From: an uncultured Desulfuromonadales bacterium
Lineage (GTDB): Bacteria; Desulfobacterota; Desulfuromonadia; Desulfuromonadales; Geopsychrobacteraceae
Direction: 5' to 3'
DNA: 16,324 bases
Assembly (NCBI GenBank): GCA_947259685.1
Contig: CAMYNC010000123.1
Span: 1-16,324, forward strand
Shown one piece after another: positions 1 through 7,067 of the stretch (position 1 is the stretch's first letter; every line of letters starts with the position of its first letter). The notes below the pieces were generated by a model. It ran no database searches and was not told the origin of the DNA. It worked only from the letters and a program-made list of their open reading frames with translations. Position numbers and translations under genes: made by a program.

Positions 1-14
1 AGTGCGGCTGTCAC
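1..14 (-). CDS. Start of a probable ABC-2 permease (cut by window edge)
   Basis: A GTG codon (complement of 12-14) overlaps the TGA stop of the ABC ATPase gene (complement of 11-13) in a GTGA arrangement typical of translationally coupled genes. Only four codons (M-T-A-A) are visible, so the product cannot be identified from its own sequence. The guess that it is the membrane permease rests on the usual ATPase-permease gene order in this transporter class. Confidence 0.3.
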
Positions 15-955
15 TGGCCATGGCTGTTTCCCTTCATGCCAGTCAGCTGCAAAAACACCTCTTCCAGGCCGCTCTGATCAGTCTCGATATCACGGATTTT
101 CAGCCCCAGCTGGCAGACCAGGTTGAGCAGCACTCCGGCGCTCTCACCGGCCGGCAGGTTCAGCTCCAGCTCGCGGCCATCCTGTTTGAGTTTTGGCCGA
201 TAAGCCTCCAGCCCCACCGGCATTTCCTGCAGCGCCACCTCCAGCCAAAGACGCAGTTGGCGATTCGACAAGCGCCGCACCAGCTCGTGGGTCCGTTCCA
301 TGGCGATCAGTTCTCCATGATGCATAATCGCGATCCGGTCGCACATCTCTTCGGCTTCTTCCAGATAATGGGTGGTCAGCAAAATAGTCGTTCCTTCGCG
401 ATTGATCTCGCGAACGAACTCCCAGAGACCAAGGCGCAGCTCGACATCGACCCCGGCAGTCGGCTCGTCCAGAATCAGCAGACGCGGCTTATGGATCAGC
501 GCCTTGGCGATCATAAAGCGCCGCTTTAAACCGCCGGAGAGCTTGAGCATCACCTTGCCCAGGTGCGGCCGCAAACCGAGTCGGTCGATCAGCAACTGCC
601 GCCAGACCGGATCATCCTTGACCCCATAGTAGCCGGCGTGCAGTTTGAGCGCCTGATCGATGGTGAAAAAATTATCGATGACAATTTCCTGATGTACCAC
701 CCCAAGCATCTGCCGGGTTTTCCGGTAATCCTGCTGGTTATCGTAACCGAAAGCGCTGATCTGACCGGCGTCGATCCGCGCCACTCCGGCAATCATATTG
801 ATGGTCGTGCTCTTGCCTGCGCCGTTCGGCCCAAGCAGGCCGAAGATCTCCCCCTGCTCAATCGCAAAGCTGACCCCCTTGACCGCCGCGACCCCGGCAA
901 ATGATTTCTCTAGCTTTTTAATTTCAAGTGCCTTTTCCATCCGGCGACTATACAT
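11..955 (-). CDS. ABC-2 type exporter, ATP-binding subunit (CcmA/DrrA class)
   Basis: Cytoplasmic ATPase that would power an ABC-2 exporter. A full set of nucleotide-binding motifs is visible: Walker A GPNGAGKST (residues 42-50), Q-loop Q89, signature LSGGLKRR (139-146), Walker B LLILDEP (159-165, D163/E164) and H-loop H196 in TTHYLEEAEEM. The C-terminal 100 residues match the variable extension of drug or polysaccharide exporters of this class. Length (314 aa) is normal. The start is uncertain: ATG at 955 has no good ribosome site, and ATG at 940 (M-E-K-A-L-E-I) is equally plausible and lies closer to the conserved core. The substrate cannot be told from the ATPase. Expression is divergent from the small gene at 1063. 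Confidence 0.93.
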   Translation of the reverse strand: MYSRRMEKALEIKKLEKSFAGVAAVKGVSFAIEQGEIFGLLGPNGAGKSTTINMIAGVARIDAGQISAFGYDNQQDYRKTRQMLGVVHQEIVIDNFFTIDQALKLHAGYYGVKDDPVWRQLLIDRLGLRPHLGKVMLKLSGGLKRRFMIAKALIHKPRLLILDEPTAGVDVELRLGLWEFVREINREGTTILLTTHYLEEAEEMCDRIAIMHHGELIAMERTHELVRRLSNRQLRLWLEVALQEMPVGLEAYRPKLKQDGRELELNLPAGESAGVLLNLVCQLGLKIRDIETDQSGLEEVFLQLTGMKGNSHGQ

Positions 956-998
956 CCGCCCGCAGGTGCTGGCAAGCCGGCAGATGGCACCGATAGGC

Positions 999-1027
999 TG
1001 TCTTCCAGAAGCGGGAAAAGCTATAAT
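999..1027 (+). promoter_or_regulatory. Sigma-70-type promoter for the small gene at 1063
   Basis: A perfect -10 hexamer TATAAT lies at 1022-1027, with a weak -35 candidate (TGTCTT, 999-1004) at 17-bp spacing. The start of transcription would be near 1034, just ahead of a strong ribosome site AAAGAGGAGG at about 1048-1057. The -10 is the solid part; the -35 is poor. Confidence 0.5.
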
Positions 1028-1062
1028 GAAATGAAGCCAAAAAGCTTAAAGAGGAGGCTGTC

Positions 1063-1281
1063 ATGCTAAAAGATCGATTTACATATGTTTGCCTAGAGGC
1101 CGAAGCCGGGCGCGATGCTTTTGTGATTCATCCCGCCACCCGGGAAGAAGGCCTGGTGGATAGTTGTACCCTGCCCGCCCAGCGGATGATCGTGAAGACC
1201 GCTGCCGGCAAGACCCGGAGTTGGGATTTCCACGAGTGCGAAGAACTGACCCGCCTGAAGCAGGAATGGCCGCGACGCTAA
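1063..1281 (+). CDS. Small conserved-looking protein of unknown function (72 aa)
   Basis: I do not recognise a domain. It is a compact soluble protein with no signal peptide or membrane segment. Two Cys (in YVCLEAE and VDSCTLP), a third in the HECEEL segment, and a basic C-terminus (WPRR) are visible. The ATG follows AAAGAGGAGG with good spacing, and a perfect TATAAT box sits 36 bp upstream, so expression is credible. The gene stands alone between a divergent ABC gene and a 300-bp gap. An overlapping minus-strand frame of similar length has no ribosome site and was discarded. Confidence 0.75.
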   Translation: MLKDRFTYVCLEAEAGRDAFVIHPATREEGLVDSCTLPAQRMIVKTAAGKTRSWDFHECEELTRLKQEWPRR

Positions 1282-1314
1282 CAGCGCGGATGCTGGCAGC
1301 GATATCGGCGCTGT
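1281..1314 (+). other. Hairpin at the stop codon of the 72-aa gene
   Basis: ACAGCGC (1281-1287) and GCGCTGT (1308-1314) form a perfect 7-bp stem around a 20-nt loop, starting inside the TAA stop. There is no T-run after it, so it may be a weak terminator or mRNA-stabilising stem rather than a classical intrinsic terminator. Confidence 0.3.
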
Positions 1315-1504
1315 GAGCATAGCGGAAGAGCGTTAGTTGCTGGTGATCTTGTGAAGCCTTGGCTGTTTTTTCGCCGTATCCGACATCTAACCGTTGCTAG
1401 AAAGTGGTGGACTGTGGCTGGAAAAACAAACCCGTCCTCACAGCGCTGCCAAGCAGATTTCACAAGGAGGAAATTTTCTTAGGGGCTTTCAGCAGCGGGT
1501 CCGC
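1315..1504. other. Gap without a supported gene; orphan Shine-Dalgarno
   Basis: No credible open frame is found here. A textbook ribosome site AAGGAGG (1464-1470) is followed by no ATG, GTG or TTG at usable distance (a TAG comes first in the nearest frame), which hints at a lost small gene or leader peptide. Confidence 0.4.
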
Positions 1505-1536
1505 TTGACAAAATCAGAGGCAACAAGGATCATAAT
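1505..1536 (+). promoter_or_regulatory. Candidate promoter for the GGCT-like gene
   Basis: A perfect -35 hexamer TTGACA (1505-1510) precedes CATAAT (1531-1536, 5 of 6 to the -10 consensus). The 20-bp spacer is longer than ideal, so the real -10 may be a poorer hexamer a few bases earlier. It would drive the run of genes starting at 1582. Confidence 0.35.
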
Positions 1537-1581
1537 CGCTTGGGTGAATTACCCCTTGATTCGCTTTGCACCGAGGAGCAG

Positions 1582-1998
1582 ATGCAGGCCGATTACCTGT
1601 TTGTCTACGGCAGCCTGCGGCGAGGCTCATCCCACCCGATGCAGCTGCTGCTGGCCAACCACTCCCGTTACTGCGGCCATGCCCGGTTTCAAGGCAAACT
1701 GTATGATCTGGAGGGCTATCCCGGGGCGATCTCTTCAGACGATCCACAGGATCGGGTCCAGGGCGACCTGCTGCAGATAACCAGTCACCAGCTGCTGGAA
1801 CAGCTCGATAGCTATGAGGGAGTGGGGTCAGGTTTTACGCAACCCAATGAATATTTACGGCAGGTCGTCAGGATTGCATCTGCAAGCGCTGGCAACCTGA
1901 AGGCCTGGATCTATCTCTATAATCGAACGGTCGCAAAGCAGCGCCAGATTCACAGTGGCGACTACCTCAGCGACCGGGAAACAAGGAAGAAATCTTGA
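1582..1998 (+). CDS. Gamma-glutamylcyclotransferase-like protein (GGCT/AIG2 fold)
   Basis: Member of the GGCT-like superfamily, whose enzymes cyclise gamma-glutamyl compounds to 5-oxoproline; many bacterial members have unproven substrates. The family hallmark YGSLRRG (residues 9-15) forms the substrate-binding loop, and E79 in LDSYEG (75-80) fits the catalytic acid position. The conserved P-x-EY-x-R-x-V stretch follows at 88-96. Length 138 aa is typical. I chose ATG 1582, preceded by GAGGAG at 1573-1578; an in-frame TTG at 1540 would add 14 residues ahead of the conserved beta-strand. Its TGA overlaps the TTG start of the next gene, so the two are probably cotranslated. Confidence 0.88.
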   Translation: MQADYLFVYGSLRRGSSHPMQLLLANHSRYCGHARFQGKLYDLEGYPGAISSDDPQDRVQGDLLQITSHQLLEQLDSYEGVGSGFTQPNEYLRQVVRIASASAGNLKAWIYLYNRTVAKQRQIHSGDYLSDRETRKKS

Positions 1999-2606
1999 GC
2001 CTGCTCACCACCCTCAGTCTGGCCGGCGCCTTATTGCTGATGATGGCCGCGCCTGGGCCAGGCGTTATGGCCACCATTGCCAGAGCCCTGTCTTGCGGCC
2101 TGCGACCGACCTTGAGCATGATCGCCGGGATGGTGCTGGGCGACCTGCTGTTCCTCCTGTTCGCGATCTTCGGTCTGGCGATGGTGGCGTCCCTGCTCGG
2201 CGAGCTATTTGTGCTTATCAAGCTGCTCGGCGGCGGCTACCTGGCCTGGCTCGGCTGGCAAACCCTTCGTAGCCGCCGGCAACCGCTGCAGAGCACAACT
2301 GTAAGCCTCAGCCACCGCAGTCAGTTTCTCAGTGGCCTGCTGATCACCCTGGGCAACCCGAAAGTAATTATTTTCTATTGCAGCCTGTTGCCCGGTTTTG
2401 TCAACTTGCAGGGTCTGCAGGCAGGCGATATTCTGCTATTGGCAACCATCATCGTCACCTGCCTGTCGGTAGTGATGACCAGCTACGCTCTGCTGGCCAG
2501 CCGGGTCCGGCTACTGCTGACTAAACCCACTGGGAACCAGACCGTGCAAACCGCTTTCGGTACCATTATGATCAGCGCCGGCGCCCTGATTGCATGCCGT
2601 TCCTGA
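1995..2606 (+). CDS. LysE/RhtB-family amino-acid exporter
   Basis: Inner-membrane exporter of the LysE/RhtB family, which pumps amino acids or their derivatives out of the cell. Visible marks are the N-terminal hydrophobic segment with PGPGV (residues 20-24), a conserved first helix pair, and the GNPK-V-IIFY motif in the middle of the protein. Five to six hydrophobic segments span 203 aa, normal for the family. The start is a TTG overlapping the previous stop, supported by AAGGAAG at about 1983-1989 and by the fact that the family N-terminus begins exactly there. The substrate cannot be assigned. Confidence 0.9.
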   Translation: MSLLTTLSLAGALLLMMAAPGPGVMATIARALSCGLRPTLSMIAGMVLGDLLFLLFAIFGLAMVASLLGELFVLIKLLGGGYLAWLGWQTLRSRRQPLQSTTVSLSHRSQFLSGLLITLGNPKVIIFYCSLLPGFVNLQGLQAGDILLLATIIVTCLSVVMTSYALLASRVRLLLTKPTGNQTVQTAFGTIMISAGALIACRS

Positions 2607-2638
2607 GCAAAACCTCTTGCCACCCTGGAGAAGAAGCC

Positions 2639-3178
2639 ATGCCTTATCGTCTGTTGGTCCCGCTGCTGTTCCTTTTGCTGGCCCTGGTCTCCCCCCAGCC
2701 AGCCAGGGCACAACTGGACCAGGCCACCGCCGAGATCATCGCCCTGGAAATCCGCAACCTGTCGACTTCTGTCGATCGTCTGACCCGCCTGCTCTACGAT
2801 CAGGCGGTGAAAAATGAAGAAGACGCGGTGCTGCGTAAGCTGGATATTGCCGTCGCCTACCTCAACTTCCGCTCGCGGCGGATCGAGACGCTGGAACGCG
2901 ACCTGCAGAACACCCGCAGCACCAAAACCCGCATGGAGGATGTCATCCGCCAATGGGAGCAACGGATGGAGTTGCTCGAGCAACAGTCCAGTGACACCAG
3001 CGGTCCAAGCGGTGAGGCCGAAGTCAGCCGGGATGAAGCTAACCAGCAGCTGAAAATGCTGAAACGCCGGCTGGCCCACCTGGACAGCGAAATTCTCAAT
3101 TACGAAAACAATGTCAGCGAACTGCAGAACCAGGTCGACAGCGTTGAGAGTTTCGTTGAACGTCACCTGGAGCTCTGA
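2639..3178 (+). CDS. Periplasmic coiled-coil protein of unknown function
   Basis: Exported protein of 179 aa. Residues 1-24 form a clear Sec signal peptide (basic start, Leu-rich core, cleavage after ARA). The mature part is rich in Glu, Gln, Arg and Leu with heptad-like spacing through most of its length, so it should be a long helical coiled coil; there are no Cys. A polar break around TSGPSGEAE separates two helical halves. ATG 2639 is preceded by GGAGAAGAAG; an upstream ATG at 2594 would place 15 polar residues ahead of the signal peptide and is unlikely. Its TGA shares one base with the ATG of the methyltransferase gene. No enzymatic motif is seen; a structural or scaffolding role in the envelope is inference. 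Confidence 0.85.
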   Translation: MPYRLLVPLLFLLLALVSPQPARAQLDQATAEIIALEIRNLSTSVDRLTRLLYDQAVKNEEDAVLRKLDIAVAYLNFRSRRIETLERDLQNTRSTKTRMEDVIRQWEQRMELLEQQSSDTSGPSGEAEVSRDEANQQLKMLKRRLAHLDSEILNYENNVSELQNQVDSVESFVERHLEL

Positions 3179-3807
3179 TGGATTCTCTCCGCGCCCGTAT
3201 GATGGCCAGATTTTACGATGCCAGCATGCAGCGTAGCGAACAGCTCTGCCTGGGAGCCTGGCGGGCCGAACTGCTCGCCCATGCCAGCGGCGAAGTTCTG
3301 GAGATCGGCTGCGGAACCGGCATCAACCTGCCACGCTATCCGGAAAATCTCAAGCGGCTGATTCTCAGCGAACCTGATCGATTCATGCGCCAACAATTGC
3401 AGCAGAAGCTGCCGGCGGAAACCGGCTGGCCGTTGGAAGTATCAGCCTGGAGTGCCGAGCGCATTGCTTTGCCGGATCAATCGCTTGATACCATTGTCTG
3501 CACTCTGGTGCTCTGCTCGGTTGCAGACCTGAAAGGGACCCTAGCTGAGCTCATCCGCCTGCTACGCCCGGGTGGCCAGTTGCTGTTTCTGGAGCATGTG
3601 CTGGCCGACAATCCCGGCACACTCCGCTGGCAGAGGTTTTTCGAACCACTGTGGAAATGCTGCGGCGGCAACTGTCACCTGACCCGCGATACCGCCCGGG
3701 CAATCAGCGCCAGCGGCCTGAGCATCATTCACAACCAAGAGGCGGACATTCTCGGCGCACCGCCGATCGTACGCCGCACCATTCGTGGCCGCGCCGTCAA
3801 ACTGTAG
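3178..3807 (+). CDS. Class I SAM-dependent methyltransferase (METTL7/type-11-like)
   Basis: Rossmann-fold methyltransferase of 209 aa. SAM-binding motif I is LEIGCGTG (residues 41-48), the acidic residue ending beta-2 is E65 (LSEPD), motif IV lies at DTIVCTLVLCSV (104-115), and LLRPGGQLLFLEH (128-140) is the conserved post-motif. The C-terminal WKCCGGNCHLTRDT segment resembles the Cys-rich end of METTL7-type enzymes, which are membrane-associated thiol or lipid methyltransferases. The substrate is not predictable. The start overlaps the previous stop by one base. Confidence 0.9.
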   Translation: MDSLRARMMARFYDASMQRSEQLCLGAWRAELLAHASGEVLEIGCGTGINLPRYPENLKRLILSEPDRFMRQQLQQKLPAETGWPLEVSAWSAERIALPDQSLDTIVCTLVLCSVADLKGTLAELIRLLRPGGQLLFLEHVLADNPGTLRWQRFFEPLWKCCGGNCHLTRDTARAISASGLSIIHNQEADILGAPPIVRRTIRGRAVKL

Positions 3808-3818
3808 GGATAAGCCTC

Positions 3819-4217
3819 ATGGATCTGACCACCCCAGCGCTACTTTTTCCGGCCATTTCGTTACTGCTGCTGGCCTACACCAATCGTTTCCTGGTGCTCG
3901 CCCAGCTGATTCGGCAATTGCACGGCCAGCCCCAAGCCCAGGACCAGGATGTGATCCTCCGTCAGATCGACAACCTGCGCCAGCGGATCCTTCTCACCAA
4001 AGCGATGCAGGGACTGGGGGTGCTCAGTTTCATCCTCTGTTCACTGGCGATGCTGTTTCTGTTTCTCGGCCTCAGCCTGCCGGCCAAACTCAGCTTCGGC
4101 CTCAGCCTGTTGCTGCTGGTGCTATCGCTGCTGGTTTCACTTTACGAAATCCTGATCAGCACCAAAGCAATCGAGATTGAACTGGAAGATCTGGAAAACC
4201 GTTCCAACCCGGAATGA
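3819..4217 (+). CDS. DUF2721-family membrane protein
   Basis: 132-aa integral membrane protein. The N-terminus (PALLFPAISLLLLAYTNRF) followed by a polar helix and two further hydrophobic helices (about 67-85 and 92-112) matches the DUF2721 layout. An acidic tail (EIELEDLE) follows on the cytoplasmic side. Function of the family is unknown. ATG 3819 comes 11 bp after the methyltransferase stop with an AGGGA ribosome site overlapping that stop; longer upstream reading would run inside the methyltransferase gene and is rejected. The stop overlaps the next start as ATGA. Confidence 0.87.
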   Translation: MDLTTPALLFPAISLLLLAYTNRFLVLAQLIRQLHGQPQAQDQDVILRQIDNLRQRILLTKAMQGLGVLSFILCSLAMLFLFLGLSLPAKLSFGLSLLLLVLSLLVSLYEILISTKAIEIELEDLENRSNPE

Positions 4218-4564
4218 GTCGACGGGAAACAAGGGATATGAAAAACCTTATAGCGGAATTACGCCGCCGCCTTAATGTCACTAAGCGCCAAAAAAGTGGT
4301 GCAATAGACGTCAGCGAGCCTTCTTCGGCGACCTCCCTGGTGCAAAATCAGGATTTCGATCTGGCAAAGATTCCGCCCTGCCCCAAATGCAAATCGGCTG
4401 AGGTGGCGAAAATCGTCTACGGTAAACCGGCCCTGACCCGCCAGGTCATTGAAGGGCTGGAATCGGGTAAAATCATCTCCGGTGGCTGTATGATTCAACA
4501 GGGTGCCCCTGAGTGGCACTGTAATCGCTGCAATAAAGATTTTGGTCGGTTGCATAACAGATAA
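4214..4564 (+). CDS. Zinc-ribbon protein of unknown function
   Basis: 116-aa soluble protein. The C-terminal half carries a CPKC (C56, C59) and CNRC (C103, C106) pair that should bind one zinc, with an additional conserved-looking GGC (C92) and the KIVYGKPAL stretch between. This layout occurs in short bacterial proteins of unknown role. The first 50 residues are basic and probably flexible. ATG 4214 overlaps the DUF2721 stop as ATGA; an alternative ATG at 4238 has AAGGGAT just upstream but with very short spacing. Last gene of the run; a 240-bp repeat-bearing gap follows. Confidence 0.8.
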   Translation: MSRRETRDMKNLIAELRRRLNVTKRQKSGAIDVSEPSSATSLVQNQDFDLAKIPPCPKCKSAEVAKIVYGKPALTRQVIEGLESGKIISGGCMIQQGAPEWHCNRCNKDFGRLHNR

Positions 4565-4574
4565 TCTAAAAGGC

Positions 4575-4779
4575 TTTTACCACGGAGGACACAGAGGTCA
4601 CTGAGAAGCAAAACCATACCAGCCTTACCTGTTTGGTGAGTTGAGTTTTTCCTGAACTTCAGCACACATGCAGACCAAGAGGGGACGGCTCTTTTCTTTT
4701 CATCGGGAAGGAAGTTGAATAGAGTTCCAAAATTTGAAGTTCTGTTCCCCTCTGAGCCCTCTGTGACCTCTGTGGTAAA
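4575..4779. repeat. Inverted-repeat element with ACAGAG-type arms (MITE-like)
   Basis: The left arm (4575-4605) and the reverse complement of the right arm (4750-4779) agree at about 25 of 30 positions. They share TTTACCAC, then GAGG, then CACAGAGG. About 145 bp with no coding capacity lie between. Short purine-rich CACAGAGG units of this kind occur as scattered extragenic repeats in environmental proteobacteria; whether this copy is mobile is unknown. Confidence 0.6.
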
Positions 4780-4807
4780 GGTTTTATATAAATATGGAGC
4801 AAGAAGC

Positions 4808-5479
4808 ATGATTCCCTGGGAATTTCTCGGCACCGCCCAAAGTCCGAATAATGGCGGCGAATTGCGACTGTCGCGGCGTGGTGAAGAATCCTCGATCCGC
4901 GTCGCTAATGCCGAACTGATGAACAGTCGCGCCCACGGTTCCGAAGAAGCCCTGGCGGAACTCAGTTGCGCCAGAATTAGCGAGAGGACCGCTCCGAAAA
5001 TGCTGATCGGTGGCCTGGGGATGGGGTTTACCGCCGCCGCTGCCCTGCACCAGCTGCCGGCAGATGCCGAACTGGTCGTCGCCGAGTTGGTCCCGGGCCT
5101 GGTCGAATGGAATCGCACCTTAATCGGCCACCTAGCTGGCCAGCCGCTACAGGACCCACGCGTGCAGGTCGAAATCGGCGATGTCGCCAAGCTGCTGCGC
5201 CGTTCACCGCAGCGCTTCGATGCGATTTTGCTCGATGTCGATAACGGCCCCGAAGGCCTTACCCAACCGGAAAATGATTGGCTTTACGGCCACGCCGGCT
5301 TGCGCTGCGCTTATCAAGCCCTGCGCCCCGGCGGCGTCCTGGCGGTCTGGTCGGTGGCCCCCGATCCGCAGTTCAGCAAACGGTTGCAGCAGTGCGGTTT
5401 TAAAGTCGAAGAGATCCGCTCCCGGGCCCGTAGTCGGGGCAAAGGTGCCCGGCACTGCATCTGGTTGGCGGACATTTAA
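4808..5479 (+). CDS. Spermidine-synthase-like methyltransferase-fold protein
   Basis: 223-aa protein with the SpeE-type Rossmann fold. Visible are the nucleotide-binding glycine loop [10 protein letters not shown] (residues 66-75), the acidic E93 at the end of beta-2, GDV (124-126), and [13 protein letters not shown] (138-150), the position of the catalytic Asp loop. It lacks the usual N-terminal beta-domain of true spermidine synthases (which are about 280-300 aa), so it may be a methyltransferase or an aminopropyltransferase of altered specificity. ATG 4808 is chosen because GGAG sits at 4796-4799. An earlier in-frame ATG at 4715 would translate the right arm of the inverted repeat and is rejected. 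Confidence 0.82.
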   Translation: MIPWEFLGTAQSPNNGGELRLSRRGEESSIRVANAELMNSRAHGSEEALAELSCARISERTAPKMLIGGLGMGFTAAAALHQLPADAELVVAELVPGLVEWNRTLIGHLAGQPLQDPRVQVEIGDVAKLLRRSPQRFDAILLDVDNGPEGLTQPENDWLYGHAGLRCAYQALRPGGVLAVWSVAPDPQFSKRLQQCGFKVEEIRSRARSRGKGARHCIWLADI

Positions 5480-5516
5480 TTTAATCCAGACTTTCCCACC
5501 AGGGATAGCAACAGCG

Positions 5517-5549
5517 TTAACGCAGAGACCGCAGAAACATAGAGAGAAC
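5517..5549. repeat. Degenerate copy of the ACAGAG-type repeat arm
   Basis: This stretch begins TTAACGCAGAGACCGCAGA and continues with CATAGAGAGAA, a decayed version of the TTTACCACAGAGG-CACAGAGG arms at 4575 and 4750. It lies in the gap before bioA, so repeat-like DNA flanks the spermidine-synthase-like gene on both sides. Confidence 0.4.
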
Positions 5550-5600
5550 AGCAGCAAGCTTATCCGTTTAAGATCGACCACAAAGAAAAAAAGGAACCCC

Positions 5601-6887
5601 ATGAGCGACCGCCCCGACAATTGGCTGGAACTGGAACGCAAGCAACTCTGGCACCCCTATGCCTCAATGAGCAACGCCCCACAAACCTTTCCGGTAGTTT
5701 CCGCCAACGGGGTACGCCTGCAATTGGAAGATGGCCGCGAGCTGATCGATGGTATGTCCTCCTGGTGGTCAGCGATTCATGGCTACAACCACCCCCGGCT
5801 CAACGAAGCGGCCCGCCAGCAGCTGGAGAAGATGTCGCATGTGATGTTCGGTGGTCTCACCCACCCTTCTGCCGCCGAACTGGGCCGCTTGCTGGTGGAG
5901 CTGACGCCTAAACCTCTGCAGCATGTTTTCCTCTGCGATTCAGGTTCGGTCGCAGTCGAGGTGGCGATTAAAATGGCGATCCAGTACTGGTATGTGCTCG
6001 GCAAGCCACAGAAGTCGCGACTATTGACGATCCGCAACGGCTACCACGGCGACACCTTCGGCGCGATGGCGGTCTGCGATCCGGTCACCGGCATGCACCA
6101 CATCTTCAGCCACCTGCTGCCGCAACACCTGTTTGCCGAAGCCCCAACCTGCCGTAGCGACGCTGAGTGGAGGAATGAGGATATTGCCAGCCTGCAGCAG
6201 CTGGTCGAGCAGCACCACGGAGAGCTCGCCGCGATCATTCTCGAACCGATCGTCCAGGGCGCCGGCGGCATGCGTTTCTATGCCCCGGAATACCTGCGCC
6301 GGGTGAGAGAACTTTGCGACCGCTACGACCTGCTGCTGATCGCTGACGAAATCGCCACCGGCTTCGGCCGCACCGGCAAGCTGTTCGCCTGTGAACACGC
6401 CGGAATTGCCCCCGACATCCTCTGCCTCGGCAAAGCGCTCACCGGCGGCTATATGACCTTGGCGGCCACCCTGGCGACCACACAGGTGGCCGAAACTCTG
6501 TCCAGCGGCGATCCTGGTGTCTTTATGCACGGCCCGACCTTCATGGGCAATCCGCTGGCCTGTGCCGTGGCGGTGGCAAGTATCAAACTGTTGCTGGACA
6601 GTCCCTGGCAGGAGCGGGTTCAGAGGATCGAGACCGGCCTTGAAAAAAGCCTGGCGCCCTGTCGAGAACTATCGACGGTCGCCGATGTGCGGGTGCTGGG
6701 GGCGATCGGAGTGGTCGAACTGAAAGAACCGGTCGATATGCAGACCATCCAGCCGGCCTTCGTCGAAAAAGGGGTCTGGGTGCGCCCCTTCGGCAAACTG
6801 GTTTATGTGATGCCGCCGTTTGTTATCGAGCAGAATGATTTGGCTACTTTGACCGAAGCGATCCGTGAAACTGTGACCCAGCGTTGA
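5601..6887 (+). CDS. bioA: Adenosylmethionine-8-amino-7-oxononanoate aminotransferase
   Basis: Biotin synthesis enzyme: transfers the amino group of SAM to KAPA to give DAPA, with PLP as cofactor. The 428-aa length matches the family. The SAM/KAPA site [14 protein letters not shown] (52-65), [10 protein letters not shown] (80-89), the PLP-binding [14 protein letters not shown] (113-126), the D249 of [12 protein letters not shown] that contacts the pyridine nitrogen, and K278 in LGKALTGGY as the Schiff-base lysine are all present. ATG 5601 follows AAGGAA at 5591-5596. No bioB, bioD, bioF or birA lies in the window. No obvious BirA-type operator was seen in the 120-bp gap upstream. Confidence 0.97.
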   Translation: MSDRPDNWLELERKQLWHPYASMSNAPQTFPVVSANGVRLQLEDGRELIDGMSSWWSAIHGYNHPRLNEAARQQLEKMSHVMFGGLTHPSAAELGRLLVELTPKPLQHVFLCDSGSVAVEVAIKMAIQYWYVLGKPQKSRLLTIRNGYHGDTFGAMAVCDPVTGMHHIFSHLLPQHLFAEAPTCRSDAEWRNEDIASLQQLVEQHHGELAAIILEPIVQGAGGMRFYAPEYLRRVRELCDRYDLLLIADEIATGFGRTGKLFACEHAGIAPDILCLGKALTGGYMTLAATLATTQVAETLSSGDPGVFMHGPTFMGNPLACAVAVASIKLLLDSPWQERVQRIETGLEKSLAPCRELSTVADVRVLGAIGVVELKEPVDMQTIQPAFVEKGVWVRPFGKLVYVMPPFVIEQNDLATLTEAIRETVTQR

Positions 6888-6980
6888 ACCCAGAGTCCCC
6901 TTGATGAGCGTCCCAGAAAACTCCGCAAGGTCCAGACTATCCCGCTAAAAAGATTGACCATGATTTATTTAACCTCGCAT

Positions 6981-6992
6981 TTAGCATGCTAA
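6981..6992. promoter_or_regulatory. 12-bp perfect palindrome, candidate operator
   Basis: TTAGCATGCTAA is a perfect dyad about 75 bp upstream of the tandem receptor gene, in an AT-rich 180-bp gap that must hold the promoter of the receptor-kinase unit. A possible -35 TTGACC lies at 6954-6959, but I could not find a convincing -10. A symmetrical site of this size suits a LacI- or GntR-type repressor; this is inference. Confidence 0.4.
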
Positions 6993-7067
6993 GCTATTGT
7001 CATGCCCTTACAATTTAATAGTTGCGGAGGCTCATAAAGCAGCCGCCAGAGAGAGGGGGACAGAGCA

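Noticed and set aside
1815..1850. GTGGGGTCAGGTTTTACGC resembling a transposon-end-like motif inside the GGCT-like gene
   Set aside because: It encodes the conserved YEG...P-x-EY region of the family in frame, so it is ordinary coding sequence.
2483..3166. 227-codon minus-strand frame
   Set aside because: It is antisense to the LysE end and the coiled-coil gene, both well supported by signal peptide, motifs and ribosome sites; its product has no recognisable features.
4715..4807. Longer N-terminus for the spermidine-synthase-like protein starting at ATG 4715
   Set aside because: It would translate the right arm of the repeat; the ribosome site and conserved protein start agree with 4808.
5181..5600. 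140-residue N-terminal extension of BioA
   Set aside because: It runs out of frame through the previous gene and the repeat-like gap; BioA starts normally at 5601 behind AAGGAA.
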